Shown: one piece after another, positions 22,088 through 30,120 of the stretch
How positions within the stretch are numbered: position 1 is the stretch's first letter
Layout of the letters: each line of letters begins with the position of its first letter
Source of the DNA: Thermodesulfobacteriaceae bacterium UBA6232
GTDB lineage: Bacteria; Desulfobacterota; Thermodesulfobacteria; Thermodesulfobacteriales; Thermodesulfobacteriaceae
Length of the DNA stretch: 39,026 nt
Assembly: GCA_002441555.1 (NCBI GenBank)
Contig: DJWK01000042.1
Span: 23,150 to 62,175 of the forward strand
Direction: 5' to 3'
Notes under the pieces: generated by a model
What the model was told of the DNA's origin: nothing
What the model saw: only the letters and a program-made list of their open reading frames with translations
Database searches by the model: none
Program-made: the position numbers and the translations under genes

Positions 22088-24303
22088 TTTAAAATTTTTT
22101 TTAAAAATCTCATTCCCATCTTTGCAGAAACTCTAAACCACCTTTTTCCCCAGAGTTTTTTTAAAAACTCCTTTAATTCCTGAGGAATAACGATTTCCTC
22201 TACAGAGGAAACCCGGGCAGATACTTCACCTCTCAAAACCTTCCACCAGAGAAAACTCTCCCAGCCCGGATTATCTATCATAAAGGCAGGTCCATTGGCA
22301 TTCTGAAGATTGAATAGCTCAGAGCCATAACATGCATACAATTCCTTATGCCTTTCCGTAAGAAGTTTGTAAAGGTAAAGATAGGTATAAGGATTAAACT
22401 GCCGAAGCATAGAATCTTTTCTAACCCTGTATTTAAACAAAACCCTCGGGATAACCACTCCTCTTTTTCCGTGCTTTAAAAGATTTATCACCATGTCGTA
22501 GTCTTCCATTCCGTATTTCATTCTCGGGTCATTAAGCCCAAAATTCAAAAAATCTCTCTTTCTAATTACACAACCCTGAGAATTTATGGAATTGTGAAAG
22601 AGAATGTAGGGAAACTCGGGGTTAAAGGTGATCCAGAACCCTTGTGAACCTTCAAAGTATTCAAGCCAGCACCCGACAAAACTCACATTCTCATAGGTTT
22701 TAAGTATTTCAATGGCTTTTTCAAAGTAATCCTTCTCCACAAGGTCATCGGCATCAAGAAAGCAAATATACTCACCTTTAGCAAAAAAAGCCCCTGTATT
22801 TCTTGCAAGGGCAAGCCCTTCGTTTCTTTCCTTATGGATAATCTTAATGTCTTTTCGGCTCTCCTCAAGCTCTTTCAATACCTCAAGGCTTTTGGGGTCT
22901 GTGCTGGCATCATTTACCACAATGATTTCCTTTTGTGGATAGGTGCTTTCCTCAACGGACTTTAAAGTTTCAAAAAGAAGCTCTCCGAGGTTATAATAGG
23001 GAATAACTATGCTTAAAAGTCCCTTTTCCTCATTGTCTGCTTGATTTTCTTTTGAAACCTCATTGGTTCTGTATTCCCTTAAAAAGGGATAGATTTTCTT
23101 TTTTTCTTTATAAAGCACATTTTCAAGGTATCTCATTTTGCTTTCAAAAACCGTAGGATATCCGCAAAAGGCCTCTACCTGCTTTAAGTAATACTCCCTC
23201 AATTCTTTAAGCTCCCCATCCCCTGCCTTTATGGCAAACAAAAGTTTTTCTCTAAAGGAATTAAAGTTATCAAGCATAAAAATAAGTCCCTTTTCACCTA
23301 AGATTTCGCTTATACCTACTCTATCAGAAACAATGGGAATCACGCCATTTTCAATTAATTCAAGGGTCACATAATTAAAGCTCTCTACGAGAGAGGGAAC
23401 CACTCCCATCTTTGCCCTTTCACAAAGTCTTTTCTTTAGCTCTTCAGATGGAAGCTTCCCCTCATAAATCAAAAAGCCCTCTTTAAAGTAATACCCATAC
23501 TTTTCTTTTAACCACTCACTCATCCATCTTCCCTTGGTATAAAACCAGGTATCTCCTCCTATAAGGTAGAGAGGTATTTCCCAGCCCTCCTGCCAGAGGT
23601 TTCTCATATACTCAATTAATTCAATAATACCCTTTATTTTCTCAAGCCTTCCAACAAAAAGGAGCTCCCTTTTATCTTCCGTCGGAAAATTACTCCCTTC
23701 TATTTGATAGGGATTCCTAATAACCTCAATCTCTACATCCTTTAATTCAGGAAATCTTTGAAGCTCTCTCTTTAAGTATTCACTGGGGGAAATAACTCCA
23801 TCCCCTGCTTTTATGCACCACTTTTCAGCCTCCCCAACTGTGTATTCGGGAAACTTATAAAGGGGAGCCTCATCGTAAAGGTCACAGATAAACTTGGGGG
23901 TGTGAAGAGTTATTATAACTTTTAAGTCCTTAAAGGGGCTTTCCAGGGCATACTTTCTCTGTAAAAGGTAATAGCTAATTCCAAGATAATCCTGAGCCTC
24001 AATAACATCAGGAAGCCCCTCTTTTTCTATAAGTTTCTTAACAACCTCGCTGAACTGATAGCTCAAACCCAAAAGCCATCCCAAATAGTTATATAGCTCT
24101 CCACCGGGTTTAAACCTGAAAACCCTGAGATTTCCCCTTTCTTCAAGGCTTAAAGACCCCTCAAGACCTTCATCAGGCAGAATAACCGTTACCTCAACCC
24201 CCCTTTCCGTAAGCATCTTTACAGTATGCCTGCAATAGGTGGCAATACCCCCTCCATAAAAAGGGGGATACTCCGTAGTTAAAAGAAAATACCTTTTTAT
24301 CAT
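22084..24303 (-). CDS. Two-domain GT4-GT2 fusion glycosyltransferase
   Basis: A 739-residue protein that fuses two glycosyltransferases. Residues ~1-390 are a GT4 enzyme (TTEYPPFYGGGIATYCRHTV, LFVGRLEKIKGIIELI, VPSLVESFNYVTLELIENG). Residues ~430-700 are a GT2 enzyme (LLSIVIPYYNLGELLFETL, IIVVNDASTD, RNEGLALARNTGAFFAKG, FLDADDLVEKDYF with its DxD, and YGMEDYDM). A single chain could therefore add two sugars in sequence to one acceptor. It is joined by 4-nt ATGA overlaps to both neighbours (21239-22087 and 24300-25778), a sign of a coupled assembly unit. The donors are unknown. Products may decorate a surface polymer or the nearby sequon-rich protein. Confidence 0.93.
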   Translation of the reverse strand: MIKRYFLLTTEYPPFYGGGIATYCRHTVKMLTERGVEVTVILPDEGLEGSLSLEERGNLRVFRFKPGGELYNYLGWLLGLSYQFSEVVKKLIEKEGLPDVIEAQDYLGISYYLLQRKYALESPFKDLKVIITLHTPKFICDLYDEAPLYKFPEYTVGEAEKWCIKAGDGVISPSEYLKRELQRFPELKDVEIEVIRNPYQIEGSNFPTEDKRELLFVGRLEKIKGIIELIEYMRNLWQEGWEIPLYLIGGDTWFYTKGRWMSEWLKEKYGYYFKEGFLIYEGKLPSEELKKRLCERAKMGVVPSLVESFNYVTLELIENGVIPIVSDRVGISEILGEKGLIFMLDNFNSFREKLLFAIKAGDGELKELREYYLKQVEAFCGYPTVFESKMRYLENVLYKEKKKIYPFLREYRTNEVSKENQADNEEKGLLSIVIPYYNLGELLFETLKSVEESTYPQKEIIVVNDASTDPKSLEVLKELEESRKDIKIIHKERNEGLALARNTGAFFAKGEYICFLDADDLVEKDYFEKAIEILKTYENVSFVGCWLEYFEGSQGFWITFNPEFPYILFHNSINSQGCVIRKRDFLNFGLNDPRMKYGMEDYDMVINLLKHGKRGVVIPRVLFKYRVRKDSMLRQFNPYTYLYLYKLLTERHKELYACYGSELFNLQNANGPAFMIDNPGWESFLWWKVLRGEVSARVSSVEEIVIPQELKEFLKKLWGKRWFRVSAKMGMRFLKKILK

Positions 24304-25778
24304 CCCTCTTTTATTACCCCAAGCTTAACAAGGAGCCAGTGCTTAATTCTATAATAAAAACTCAAAACCTTCCAGCCCCTTGAACGGTAAATCTTCTCAA
24401 GCTCCTCCCTTAAATTATCCCTTTCCTCCCTTAAATTTCTCAACTCCCCTTCAAGGCATGCAGTTTTCTCTTCCAATCTTGAAACCCTGTATTCCAGCTT
24501 TTTAGCATATTCAATAAGTTTTTGCCTCTCCTCTTCGTGCCACACCAAGGCATCCCTCAAATTCTTAACATAAGAATCTATCTCAACCCTTTGAGTTATT
24601 CCAAAATCCGAAAGGTCTTCATAGGTGTAAATATCAGTAGAATAGGGTCTTTCAAAAGAGGCCTCCTCCTCAAGAACCTCTGAAAACCTTTTCAAAAACT
24701 CCTCTCTTTTCTCAAGAAGTTGAGAAAGAATCCTTTTTTGCCTTTCCTTATGCTCTGGTAAGTCTTTCAAGTCCCCCTGAGGAAGGGCTCCGTCCCACAT
24801 CTCGCACCCCTTCTGAAGATAGTAAGGATTTACCTTTATCAAAAAGCTGGGAATCCCAAGAAAGGTAAAGAAAAGGGCGGTGTGATAGGAATTAGAAACT
24901 GCAAAGGCCTTTTCTGAAAAAATCTCAGGAAAGTGGTCCTTAAGCTCCTCCCAGTTCTCTCTTAGGGAAAAACTTGCAAGGTCAAGAAATCTACCAGTTG
25001 GTTTTTCGTGGGTTAAAAAGATGTAATCCACCGCCCTCAAGGTATCCTTGACCTCAAGGCTATAGTTCTGAAAACTCTTAACAAGAATCACTTCATCCGC
25101 CTCTTCAAGATAGGGCTTTATTCTCTCCCTCAAAGCCCAGATTTCGTCCTCACTGCCAAGGGTGTAATAGGAAAGATTCAGATGCAAAAAAAAGGCCCCT
25201 TTCTTAAAATTCTTAAAATGATGGGGCACATCCACAAAAATCTTTTCCCTTACCTCAAGGAGATACTCCGCTGAATCGTCAAAGCTGAACTCAACCTCAA
25301 GACCAGCTTCTTCACAGATTTTTAAGCTTTCTGCATCCCTTACTGCAAAGACTTCAGGCTTAAAGAGTTCTATGTGCCTCTTAAGAGGGGGCAAAAAATC
25401 CTTTGAAACCTGCTGACCCGTTATAAAGTATCTTCGGGGCTTAAAGAAATGCAAGGCCCTCTCCACAACTTCAAGCTGTGCCTTCCCCCAGAAGGTGTTA
25501 AAAAAACCTCCGCCGTAGAGGTGAAAGATGTCCACCTCTAAGCCTGAGACCTCCTTAAAATCAGCCCCGAGGAATTTTCCCCTATCGTAAAACAAGAGGT
25601 CTTCGGAAAGATGGGTCTTAAGAAGCTCAAGGTGAAAGGGGCTTTGAAGAGACCCTTTGTGCAAAAGAATAAGGGGGTTAAAGTTTCTATTCTGATAAAA
25701 TCTGAGAATTCCTCTTAGCTGAAGGAGGTCTCCGAAGTTTAGCCAGCCTCCAAAGCCTCCGTAGAGAAGAACCCTCAT
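24300..25778 (-). CDS. Polysaccharide pyruvyltransferase-like protein with C-terminal coiled coil
   Basis: A 492-residue protein. Residues ~1-340 resemble the polysaccharide pyruvyl transferase family (CsaB/WcaK type): LLYGGFGGWLNFGDLLQLRG at the start, YGGGFFNTFWGK, VFAVRDAESLKICEEAG, and near residue 290 FAVSNSYHTALFFTFLGIPS (SxxxH region). CsaB-type enzymes add pyruvate ketals to wall polymers, and these ketals are the ligands of SLH domains. Residues ~400-465 form a coiled coil (LEEKTACLEGELRNLREE), followed by a YRSRGWKVLSFYYRIKHW tail often seen in multi-domain glycosyltransferases. It is the first gene of the glycan unit and overlaps the next by 4 nt. Some family members lack pyruvyl transfer, so the exact reaction is unsure. 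Confidence 0.8.
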   Translation of the reverse strand: MRVLLYGGFGGWLNFGDLLQLRGILRFYQNRNFNPLILLHKGSLQSPFHLELLKTHLSEDLLFYDRGKFLGADFKEVSGLEVDIFHLYGGGFFNTFWGKAQLEVVERALHFFKPRRYFITGQQVSKDFLPPLKRHIELFKPEVFAVRDAESLKICEEAGLEVEFSFDDSAEYLLEVREKIFVDVPHHFKNFKKGAFFLHLNLSYYTLGSEDEIWALRERIKPYLEEADEVILVKSFQNYSLEVKDTLRAVDYIFLTHEKPTGRFLDLASFSLRENWEELKDHFPEIFSEKAFAVSNSYHTALFFTFLGIPSFLIKVNPYYLQKGCEMWDGALPQGDLKDLPEHKERQKRILSQLLEKREEFLKRFSEVLEEEASFERPYSTDIYTYEDLSDFGITQRVEIDSYVKNLRDALVWHEEERQKLIEYAKKLEYRVSRLEEKTACLEGELRNLREERDNLREELEKIYRSRGWKVLSFYYRIKHWLLVKLGVIKEG

Positions 25779-25796
25779 AAAATCTCTATTCCTGTG

Positions 25797-26273
25797 TTAC
25801 TTCCCCTCACTCTTACAGAGGGTATTAAAAAGGGCTTCCTTTTTTTCTTCGGGAATGAGGACAGAGACTCTCAAAAGCATGTTTCCTCCGGGAAGATTAA
25901 CGATAACCTCTCTTGACTTACAGTTTACCTCGCAGGTCTCCTCGTACCGGAGGCTCTCAAAGTAAAGCTTTCTTGCCCTCTCAAGGTCAAGCTTTGAGCC
26001 CATCTCCCTTGCTACCTTTTCGTATTCCCTCTCAAGGGTGGCTAATTCCTTTAAAAGCTTCTCTTTTTTCTTTTCCGTTGGCCTTCTAACACAGGGCACT
26101 TCAAAAAGCTCTTCTTCCTTTAAAGGCTTGGCTTTAAGAGAGAGATAAATGTCCCACTCACCTCCCCCGATGGTTCCTGCGTAAAGGGGAAACTCAAGCC
26201 TTTCTGCAAAAAGAAGGCTGAGACCCAAAAACTGGCCTAAGAGGATGAGAAAAAAGAAAAGCCCTTTTTTCAT
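25797..26273 (-). CDS. Secreted/periplasmic protein with coiled coil, function unknown
   Basis: A protein of about 158 residues starting at the ATG at 26273, chosen because CGGAGG lies 6 nt upstream; an upstream in-frame ATG falls in the terminator tail. It has a signal peptide (KKGLFFFLILLGQFLGLS, cleavage after LLFA). The mature part has beta-like text (LEFPLYAGTIGGGEWDIYLS), a central charged helix (LLKELATLEREYEKVAREMG) and four cysteines (VPC, ETCEVNC, TLC) that could form disulfides. No family is recognised. It lies between the terminator of the surface-protein gene and the glycan genes, 18 nt upstream of the pyruvyltransferase-like gene, so it may help assemble or anchor the surface layer. 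Confidence 0.72.
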   Translation of the reverse strand: MKKGLFFFLILLGQFLGLSLLFAERLEFPLYAGTIGGGEWDIYLSLKAKPLKEEELFEVPCVRRPTEKKKEKLLKELATLEREYEKVAREMGSKLDLERARKLYFESLRYEETCEVNCKSREVIVNLPGGNMLLRVSVLIPEEKKEALFNTLCKSEGK

Positions 26274-26303
26274 AAAAGACCTCCGAATAAATTCTTTCCA
26301 CAT

Positions 26304-26331
26304 AAAAAAGGGGGGCTTTTAAGCCCCCCCT
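26304..26331 (-). terminator. Intrinsic terminator after the surface-protein gene
   Basis: On the minus strand GGGGGGCTT-AAAA-centred-AAGCCCCCC (26329-26310) is followed by TTTTTT (26309-26304). This is a textbook rho-independent terminator placed 26 nt past the surface-protein stop and before the gene at 26273. Confidence 0.92.
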
Positions 26332-26356
26332 TTGAACCTCAAGCTATTTCAAAGGA

Positions 26357-27661
26357 CTATTCTACGATTTTACCGTCTTTCACCTTGCAGGGCACCCTTC
26401 TTGACTGACCCTGATAGTTGTAAACCACAAAGCATCCGAGAGCCTCTTCTGGTGCATTCACGGAAATGGTGGCCATGGTCTCTTCCTTTCCAGCTCCAGT
26501 TGTAAGGGTATCTCCTGTAATGGTGCAAACATCACCTGCATTAAGGGTTCCACCGCAAACCGTGACTTGTTGAGTGGTTCCGTCACTTTTAACAACTTCT
26601 GCATAAACAGGATAAGAAGATATACCAGCTGTCTTTTTAGCCTGAATTTTAATGGTTGTGTAAATTCCCTGATCGGCATTGTGTCTCACGAAGGGGATGT
26701 AGAAAGTTGTTCCAGCAAGCACCCACTCGTGGGTTAATGCATTGTCAAGAAGTGTAATTTCTCTGGCAAATGCTTGATTATCTGCTTTTGTCTTAAGAGT
26801 AGTGTAAAACTTTCTTGCAGAAAGAGTTTCATTTCCATAAACATTAATTGTTAATTTTGCATTGGTATCAGTTACATTGGACATGGGGCAGGCATCATTA
26901 CTTAACATAGTTTTATCATTATTCAAAGATAAGGTGCAATTGTGAGTTGAGTTACCCCATATTCCATCATCAACCCCTGCAAAGGAATCTCCAGTGATTT
27001 TAATGGTAAAGTTTCCATTATTTGCGTTAACATCAAGGGTTGCGTTTTTCACATAAAGGGTTGCATTAGAAGAAGTGGCCCCGCCTTCAAATGCCTTAAG
27101 ATCATCAGCATAAGAAATCTTACTTGTTCCCTTTTCATATACGGCACTTGTTTGCTGCTTAATTGTAAAGATAGTTCCAGCTGAGATTTGCTCGCCGGTT
27201 TGATCAACTGATCCCGAAATAGTTATCGTGTCCCCATCTGAAACTGAGCCAGGTATTGTAATTTGAAAACCATCTGTTGTACAATTATTACTAAGTACCA
27301 ACCATTGGCCTGCAGGGACTGAAGAAGTTGTAGTCAGTACTACTGTAGCATTATCAACTCCTCCATCAGTAATATTAGTAACTGCATTACCATTATAACA
27401 TATAGCTAAATTATCAGCCGGTGCATTTGTAAATTTTGCCCCACTCAAAGTTAGGGTAACTTTTGCATCTTTTGGAAATCCATTTGAAAGCTGAAAACTC
27501 AAATGCGATACTTCTTGAACTTTTCCAGATGTTGCATTAACCAATTCAAGAGCTAATTTCTGATTTGGACTTGCAAATTGACCTGCCATAGCCCCAGCAA
27601 CACAAACCCCTAAAGCCGCTAAACCCAATACTCCTACTTTTAAATACTTCTTCTTACTCAT
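26357..27661 (-). CDS. Secreted sequon-rich surface protein, possible S-layer or secreted structural protein
   Basis: A 434-residue protein with a clear signal peptide (MSKKKYLKVG...GVCVAGAMAG) and a mature part rich in Thr, Ser, Asn and beta-strand text with few charged residues, as in S-layer or adhesin proteins. Eleven N-x-T sequons occur, at Asn 42, 96, 104, 126, 199, 206, 217, 237, 241, 262 and 277; none is N-x-S unless N-S-T is counted, and none lies after residue 277. Eight cysteines in the mature chain could form disulfides. A near-consensus promoter, a strong AAAGGAGGTG ribosome site and an intrinsic terminator suggest high expression. No SLH domain is present. It lies between the glycan genes and the type II secretion operon. 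No known family is recognised. Confidence 0.75.
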   Translation of the reverse strand: MSKKKYLKVGVLGLAALGVCVAGAMAGQFASPNQKLALELVNATSGKVQEVSHLSFQLSNGFPKDAKVTLTLSGAKFTNAPADNLAICYNGNAVTNITDGGVDNATVVLTTTSSVPAGQWLVLSNNCTTDGFQITIPGSVSDGDTITISGSVDQTGEQISAGTIFTIKQQTSAVYEKGTSKISYADDLKAFEGGATSSNATLYVKNATLDVNANNGNFTIKITGDSFAGVDDGIWGNSTHNCTLSLNNDKTMLSNDACPMSNVTDTNAKLTINVYGNETLSARKFYTTLKTKADNQAFAREITLLDNALTHEWVLAGTTFYIPFVRHNADQGIYTTIKIQAKKTAGISSYPVYAEVVKSDGTTQQVTVCGGTLNAGDVCTITGDTLTTGAGKEETMATISVNAPEEALGCFVVYNYQGQSRRVPCKVKDGKIVE

Positions 27662-27702
27662 CTTACACCTCCTTTAAAGTTTTTTCTTTATTATTAAAAC
27701 TT

Positions 27703-27730
27703 ATTATAGCCAGCTTCCTTTAAAAGTCAA
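27703..27730 (-). promoter_or_regulatory. Strong promoter for the surface-protein gene
   Basis: On the minus strand TTGACT (27730-27725) and a perfect TATAAT (27708-27703) are 16 nt apart. The leader to the ATG at 27661 is about 35 nt and contains AAAGGAGG. Confidence 0.85.
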
Positions 27731-27965
27731 GAGGGAATTTTTAAAATTTTTAATGTTCCTCACTTTTTTTACCAAAGTTTTTCCCTTTGTCAAGGGAGAT
27801 TTTTAACTTAATTACCTAACTTTTAAAATAAGTCAACTAAGAAAATTTTTGAAAAATCCCGAATATCAGGAATAAAAAGTAAAAATTTCAATTTTACTAA
27901 GTTTTTTTAAAAAAAGTTACTTTTTCTTTGATAAAAAGGGCGGTGTCTTTTGAAAAAAGGCTTTG
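27731..27965. other. Gene-free AT-rich divergent intergenic region
   Basis: This is the middle of the 376-nt gap between the surface-protein gene and gspG. It is very AT-rich with many A and T runs. It holds one small hairpin, TCCCTT-TGTC-AAGGGA at 27782-27797. No gene, RNA or repeat shared with other gaps was seen. It probably carries upstream promoter elements for both divergent units. Confidence 0.5.
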
Positions 27966-27993
27966 TTGAAATTTTGCTAAAGGGAGTTTAAAT
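27966..27993 (+). promoter_or_regulatory. gspG: Possible promoter for the type II secretion operon
   Basis: TTGAAA (27966-27971) and TTAAAT (27988-27993) are 16 nt apart. An inverted repeat AGTTTA/TAAACT follows at once (27985-28008). GGGGAGGG stands about 11 nt before the ATG of gspG. It is weak and unproven. Confidence 0.35.
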
Positions 27994-28037
27994 TTATTTT
28001 TATAAACTAAAAATAAAAGGGGAGGGAAAAGAAAGAG

Positions 28038-28424
28038 ATGCGAAAGAAAAGAAGGGGATTTACCCTCATGGAGATTCTTCTTGTGGTAATTATTATCGGG
28101 CTTCTTGCCTCACTCGTTTTGCCCAATCTTATGGGAAGGTTTGAGCGTTCCAAGGAGGAGATAGCCAAAGCCCAGGTTGAGCTTCTTTCTTCTGCGGTTC
28201 AGGCCTTTATGCTTGATGTGGGAAGATGCCCCAACGGTCTTCAGGAGCTTATTCAGTCTCAAGATCCCAAATGGCGCGGGCCCTATCTTTCAAAAAGGGA
28301 GATTCCCAAAGACCCCTGGGGAAGGGATTATCAGTTTAAGTGCCCGGGAGAGCACGGCCCCTTTGACCTCTATTCCCTCGGGCCAAACGGACAGCTTGAC
28401 GAAAAAGCCATCAAAAACTGGTAA
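28038..28424 (+). CDS. gspG: Type II secretion major pseudopilin GspG
   Basis: A 128-residue type IV pilin-like protein and the main subunit of the secretion pseudopilus. It has a short basic leader and the prepilin peptidase site RRG-FTLMEILLVV, with the conserved Glu at +5, then a single hydrophobic helix. The soluble part carries the GspG signature: LQELIQSQDPKWRGPYL, DPWGRDYQF and LYSLGPNGQ. The length is typical. It is the first gene of an eleven-gene plus-strand run. No prepilin peptidase (GspO) gene is in the window, so that enzyme must be encoded elsewhere. Confidence 0.95.
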   Translation: MRKKRRGFTLMEILLVVIIIGLLASLVLPNLMGRFERSKEEIAKAQVELLSSAVQAFMLDVGRCPNGLQELIQSQDPKWRGPYLSKREIPKDPWGRDYQFKCPGEHGPFDLYSLGPNGQLDEKAIKNW

Positions 28425-28436
28425 AACCCCTCTTTC

Positions 28437-30116
28437 ATGAAAATCGGAGAAATTCTCGTTCAAAGGTTCGGAATTGACCCTGAGGCCGTGGAAAGGGCCC
28501 TGCGGCTTCAAAAAAGGATTGGAGGATACCTCGGCCAAATTCTTATGAGCGAGGGGGTTATAACGGAGTCTCAACTGCTTTCTGCCCTCTCAGAACAGCT
28601 CAAGCTTCCCCTTTTCAAAAAAGAGGACTTTTCAATAGAATTTAACCCCCTTGAAGTGATAGAAAGGCTTGAGCTTGACAGCAGTTTTTTACTGCAAAAT
28701 CACTTTGTGCCCCTTGCCCTTGACGAAAATAAGGGAGAGCTTATCCTAATCACTCAGGACCCCCTTAATGCCCCTGTAAGGTCCTATCTTTCTCAAAAAA
28801 TCCCTTATCGTATAAAACTCTATCTTGCCGATGAGGCAACCCTTACTTACTATGCCAGGCTTATTAAGGGTTCAGGCCGGGCTTACAAAAGCCTTGAGGT
28901 TGAAGAAAGCGTGGAAAAGCTCAAAGAGATTGCCTTTGAAGCTCCGGTTATAAAATACTTAAATCAGCTTCTAACCAGGGCCGTTGAGCTTAGAGCAACG
29001 GACATTCACATTGAGCCCTCAGGGGCAAGCTTCAGAGTGAGATTCAGGATAGACGGAATCTTGCACGAAATAGAGACTCTGGAGAAGAGTTTTTACCTTG
29101 CGGTGATTTCAAGAATAAAGCTTCTTGCCGGGCTTGACATTGCGGAAAAGAGGCTTCCTCAGGACGGAAAAATTGCCTTAAAGGTAGCCTCAACCCTTCT
29201 TGATCTTCGCGTCTCAACCATTCCGATGGTGGAGGGAGAATCGGTAGTTTTAAGGCTTCTTTACAAAGAAAGGCTTTCCTTTGACATAAAAAGCCTTGGC
29301 CTTGAAAGGGATCACGAAAGCCTGCTTTTAAAGCTTATTTCTCAGCCCTACGGAATGATTCTCATTACGGGGCCAACGGGGTCGGGGAAAACCACCACCC
29401 TTTACTCCATCCTCACCCGTCTTAACAGCCCGGAAAGAAAGATTATCACCGTTGAGGATCCCGTGGAGTATCAGCTTGAGGGCATAAATCAGATTCAGGT
29501 AAAGCCGGAAATCGGGCTTACCTTTGCCAATGCACTGCGTTCCATTTTGAGACACGACCCTGATATTATCATGGTGGGAGAGATTCGCGACAGGGAAACC
29601 GCTGAAATTGCCATTCACTCTGCCCTTACAGGGCATCTCGTTCTTTCAACCCTTCACACCAACGATGCCCCGAGTGCCCTCTTCAGGCTCATTGAAATGG
29701 GGCTTGAAGACTACCTCCTTAACGCCTCCATAATAGGGCTCATTGCCCAGAGAATTGTGAGAAGGGTTTGCCCGAGGTGTGCAGAAGAGGTGCCTGCAGA
29801 GAGGGTGGTTGAGCAATACCAGATTGAGGACCTTTACGAAAGATACAGGGACTTGCTTTCTGAAAACGGTTGCCATCCGAAAAAGGGAAAGGGTTGTAAT
29901 TTCTGCGTGAATACAGGCTACCACGGAAGAATTGCCATTTTTGAGATTTTTGAATACACCGATTACCTCAAGGAGCTCTTTGTTAAAACTAAGTCCCTTG
30001 AGGCGCTGAAAGGGGTTTTAAGGAAAGAATACAGGTTTCGCACCTTGAGGGAAGATGGCTTTCTCAAAGTTTTAAAGGGAATCACCACCCCGGAAGAGAT
30101 CCTCAGAGTGGCTTAA
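28437..30116 (+). CDS. gspE: Type II secretion ATPase GspE
   Basis: A 559-residue hexameric cytoplasmic ATPase that powers pseudopilus assembly. The N-terminal N1E/T2SSE domain (residues ~1-140, KIGEILVQRFGIDPEAVERA) contacts GspL. The core has Walker A at 312-320 (GPTGSGKTT), the Asp box VEDPVEYQ, Walker B IIMVGEIRDRETA and the His box TGHLVLSTLHTND. A tetracysteine zinc motif (CPRC...CNFC) lies in the C-terminal part. All the catalytic motifs are intact. It starts 12 nt after gspG. The zinc motif and N-terminal domain favour GspE or PilB over PilT. Confidence 0.96.
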   Translation: MKIGEILVQRFGIDPEAVERALRLQKRIGGYLGQILMSEGVITESQLLSALSEQLKLPLFKKEDFSIEFNPLEVIERLELDSSFLLQNHFVPLALDENKGELILITQDPLNAPVRSYLSQKIPYRIKLYLADEATLTYYARLIKGSGRAYKSLEVEESVEKLKEIAFEAPVIKYLNQLLTRAVELRATDIHIEPSGASFRVRFRIDGILHEIETLEKSFYLAVISRIKLLAGLDIAEKRLPQDGKIALKVASTLLDLRVSTIPMVEGESVVLRLLYKERLSFDIKSLGLERDHESLLLKLISQPYGMILITGPTGSGKTTTLYSILTRLNSPERKIITVEDPVEYQLEGINQIQVKPEIGLTFANALRSILRHDPDIIMVGEIRDRETAEIAIHSALTGHLVLSTLHTNDAPSALFRLIEMGLEDYLLNASIIGLIAQRIVRRVCPRCAEEVPAERVVEQYQIEDLYERYRDLLSENGCHPKKGKGCNFCVNTGYHGRIAIFEIFEYTDYLKELFVKTKSLEALKGVLRKEYRFRTLREDGFLKVLKGITTPEEILRVA

Positions 30117-30120
30117 GGTC

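Noticed and set aside
26458..26679. Open frames inside the surface protein and inside the gsp genes, for example 28290-28574 minus and 29328-29924 minus
   Set aside because: They lie wholly within well-supported genes in other frames and have no independent support.
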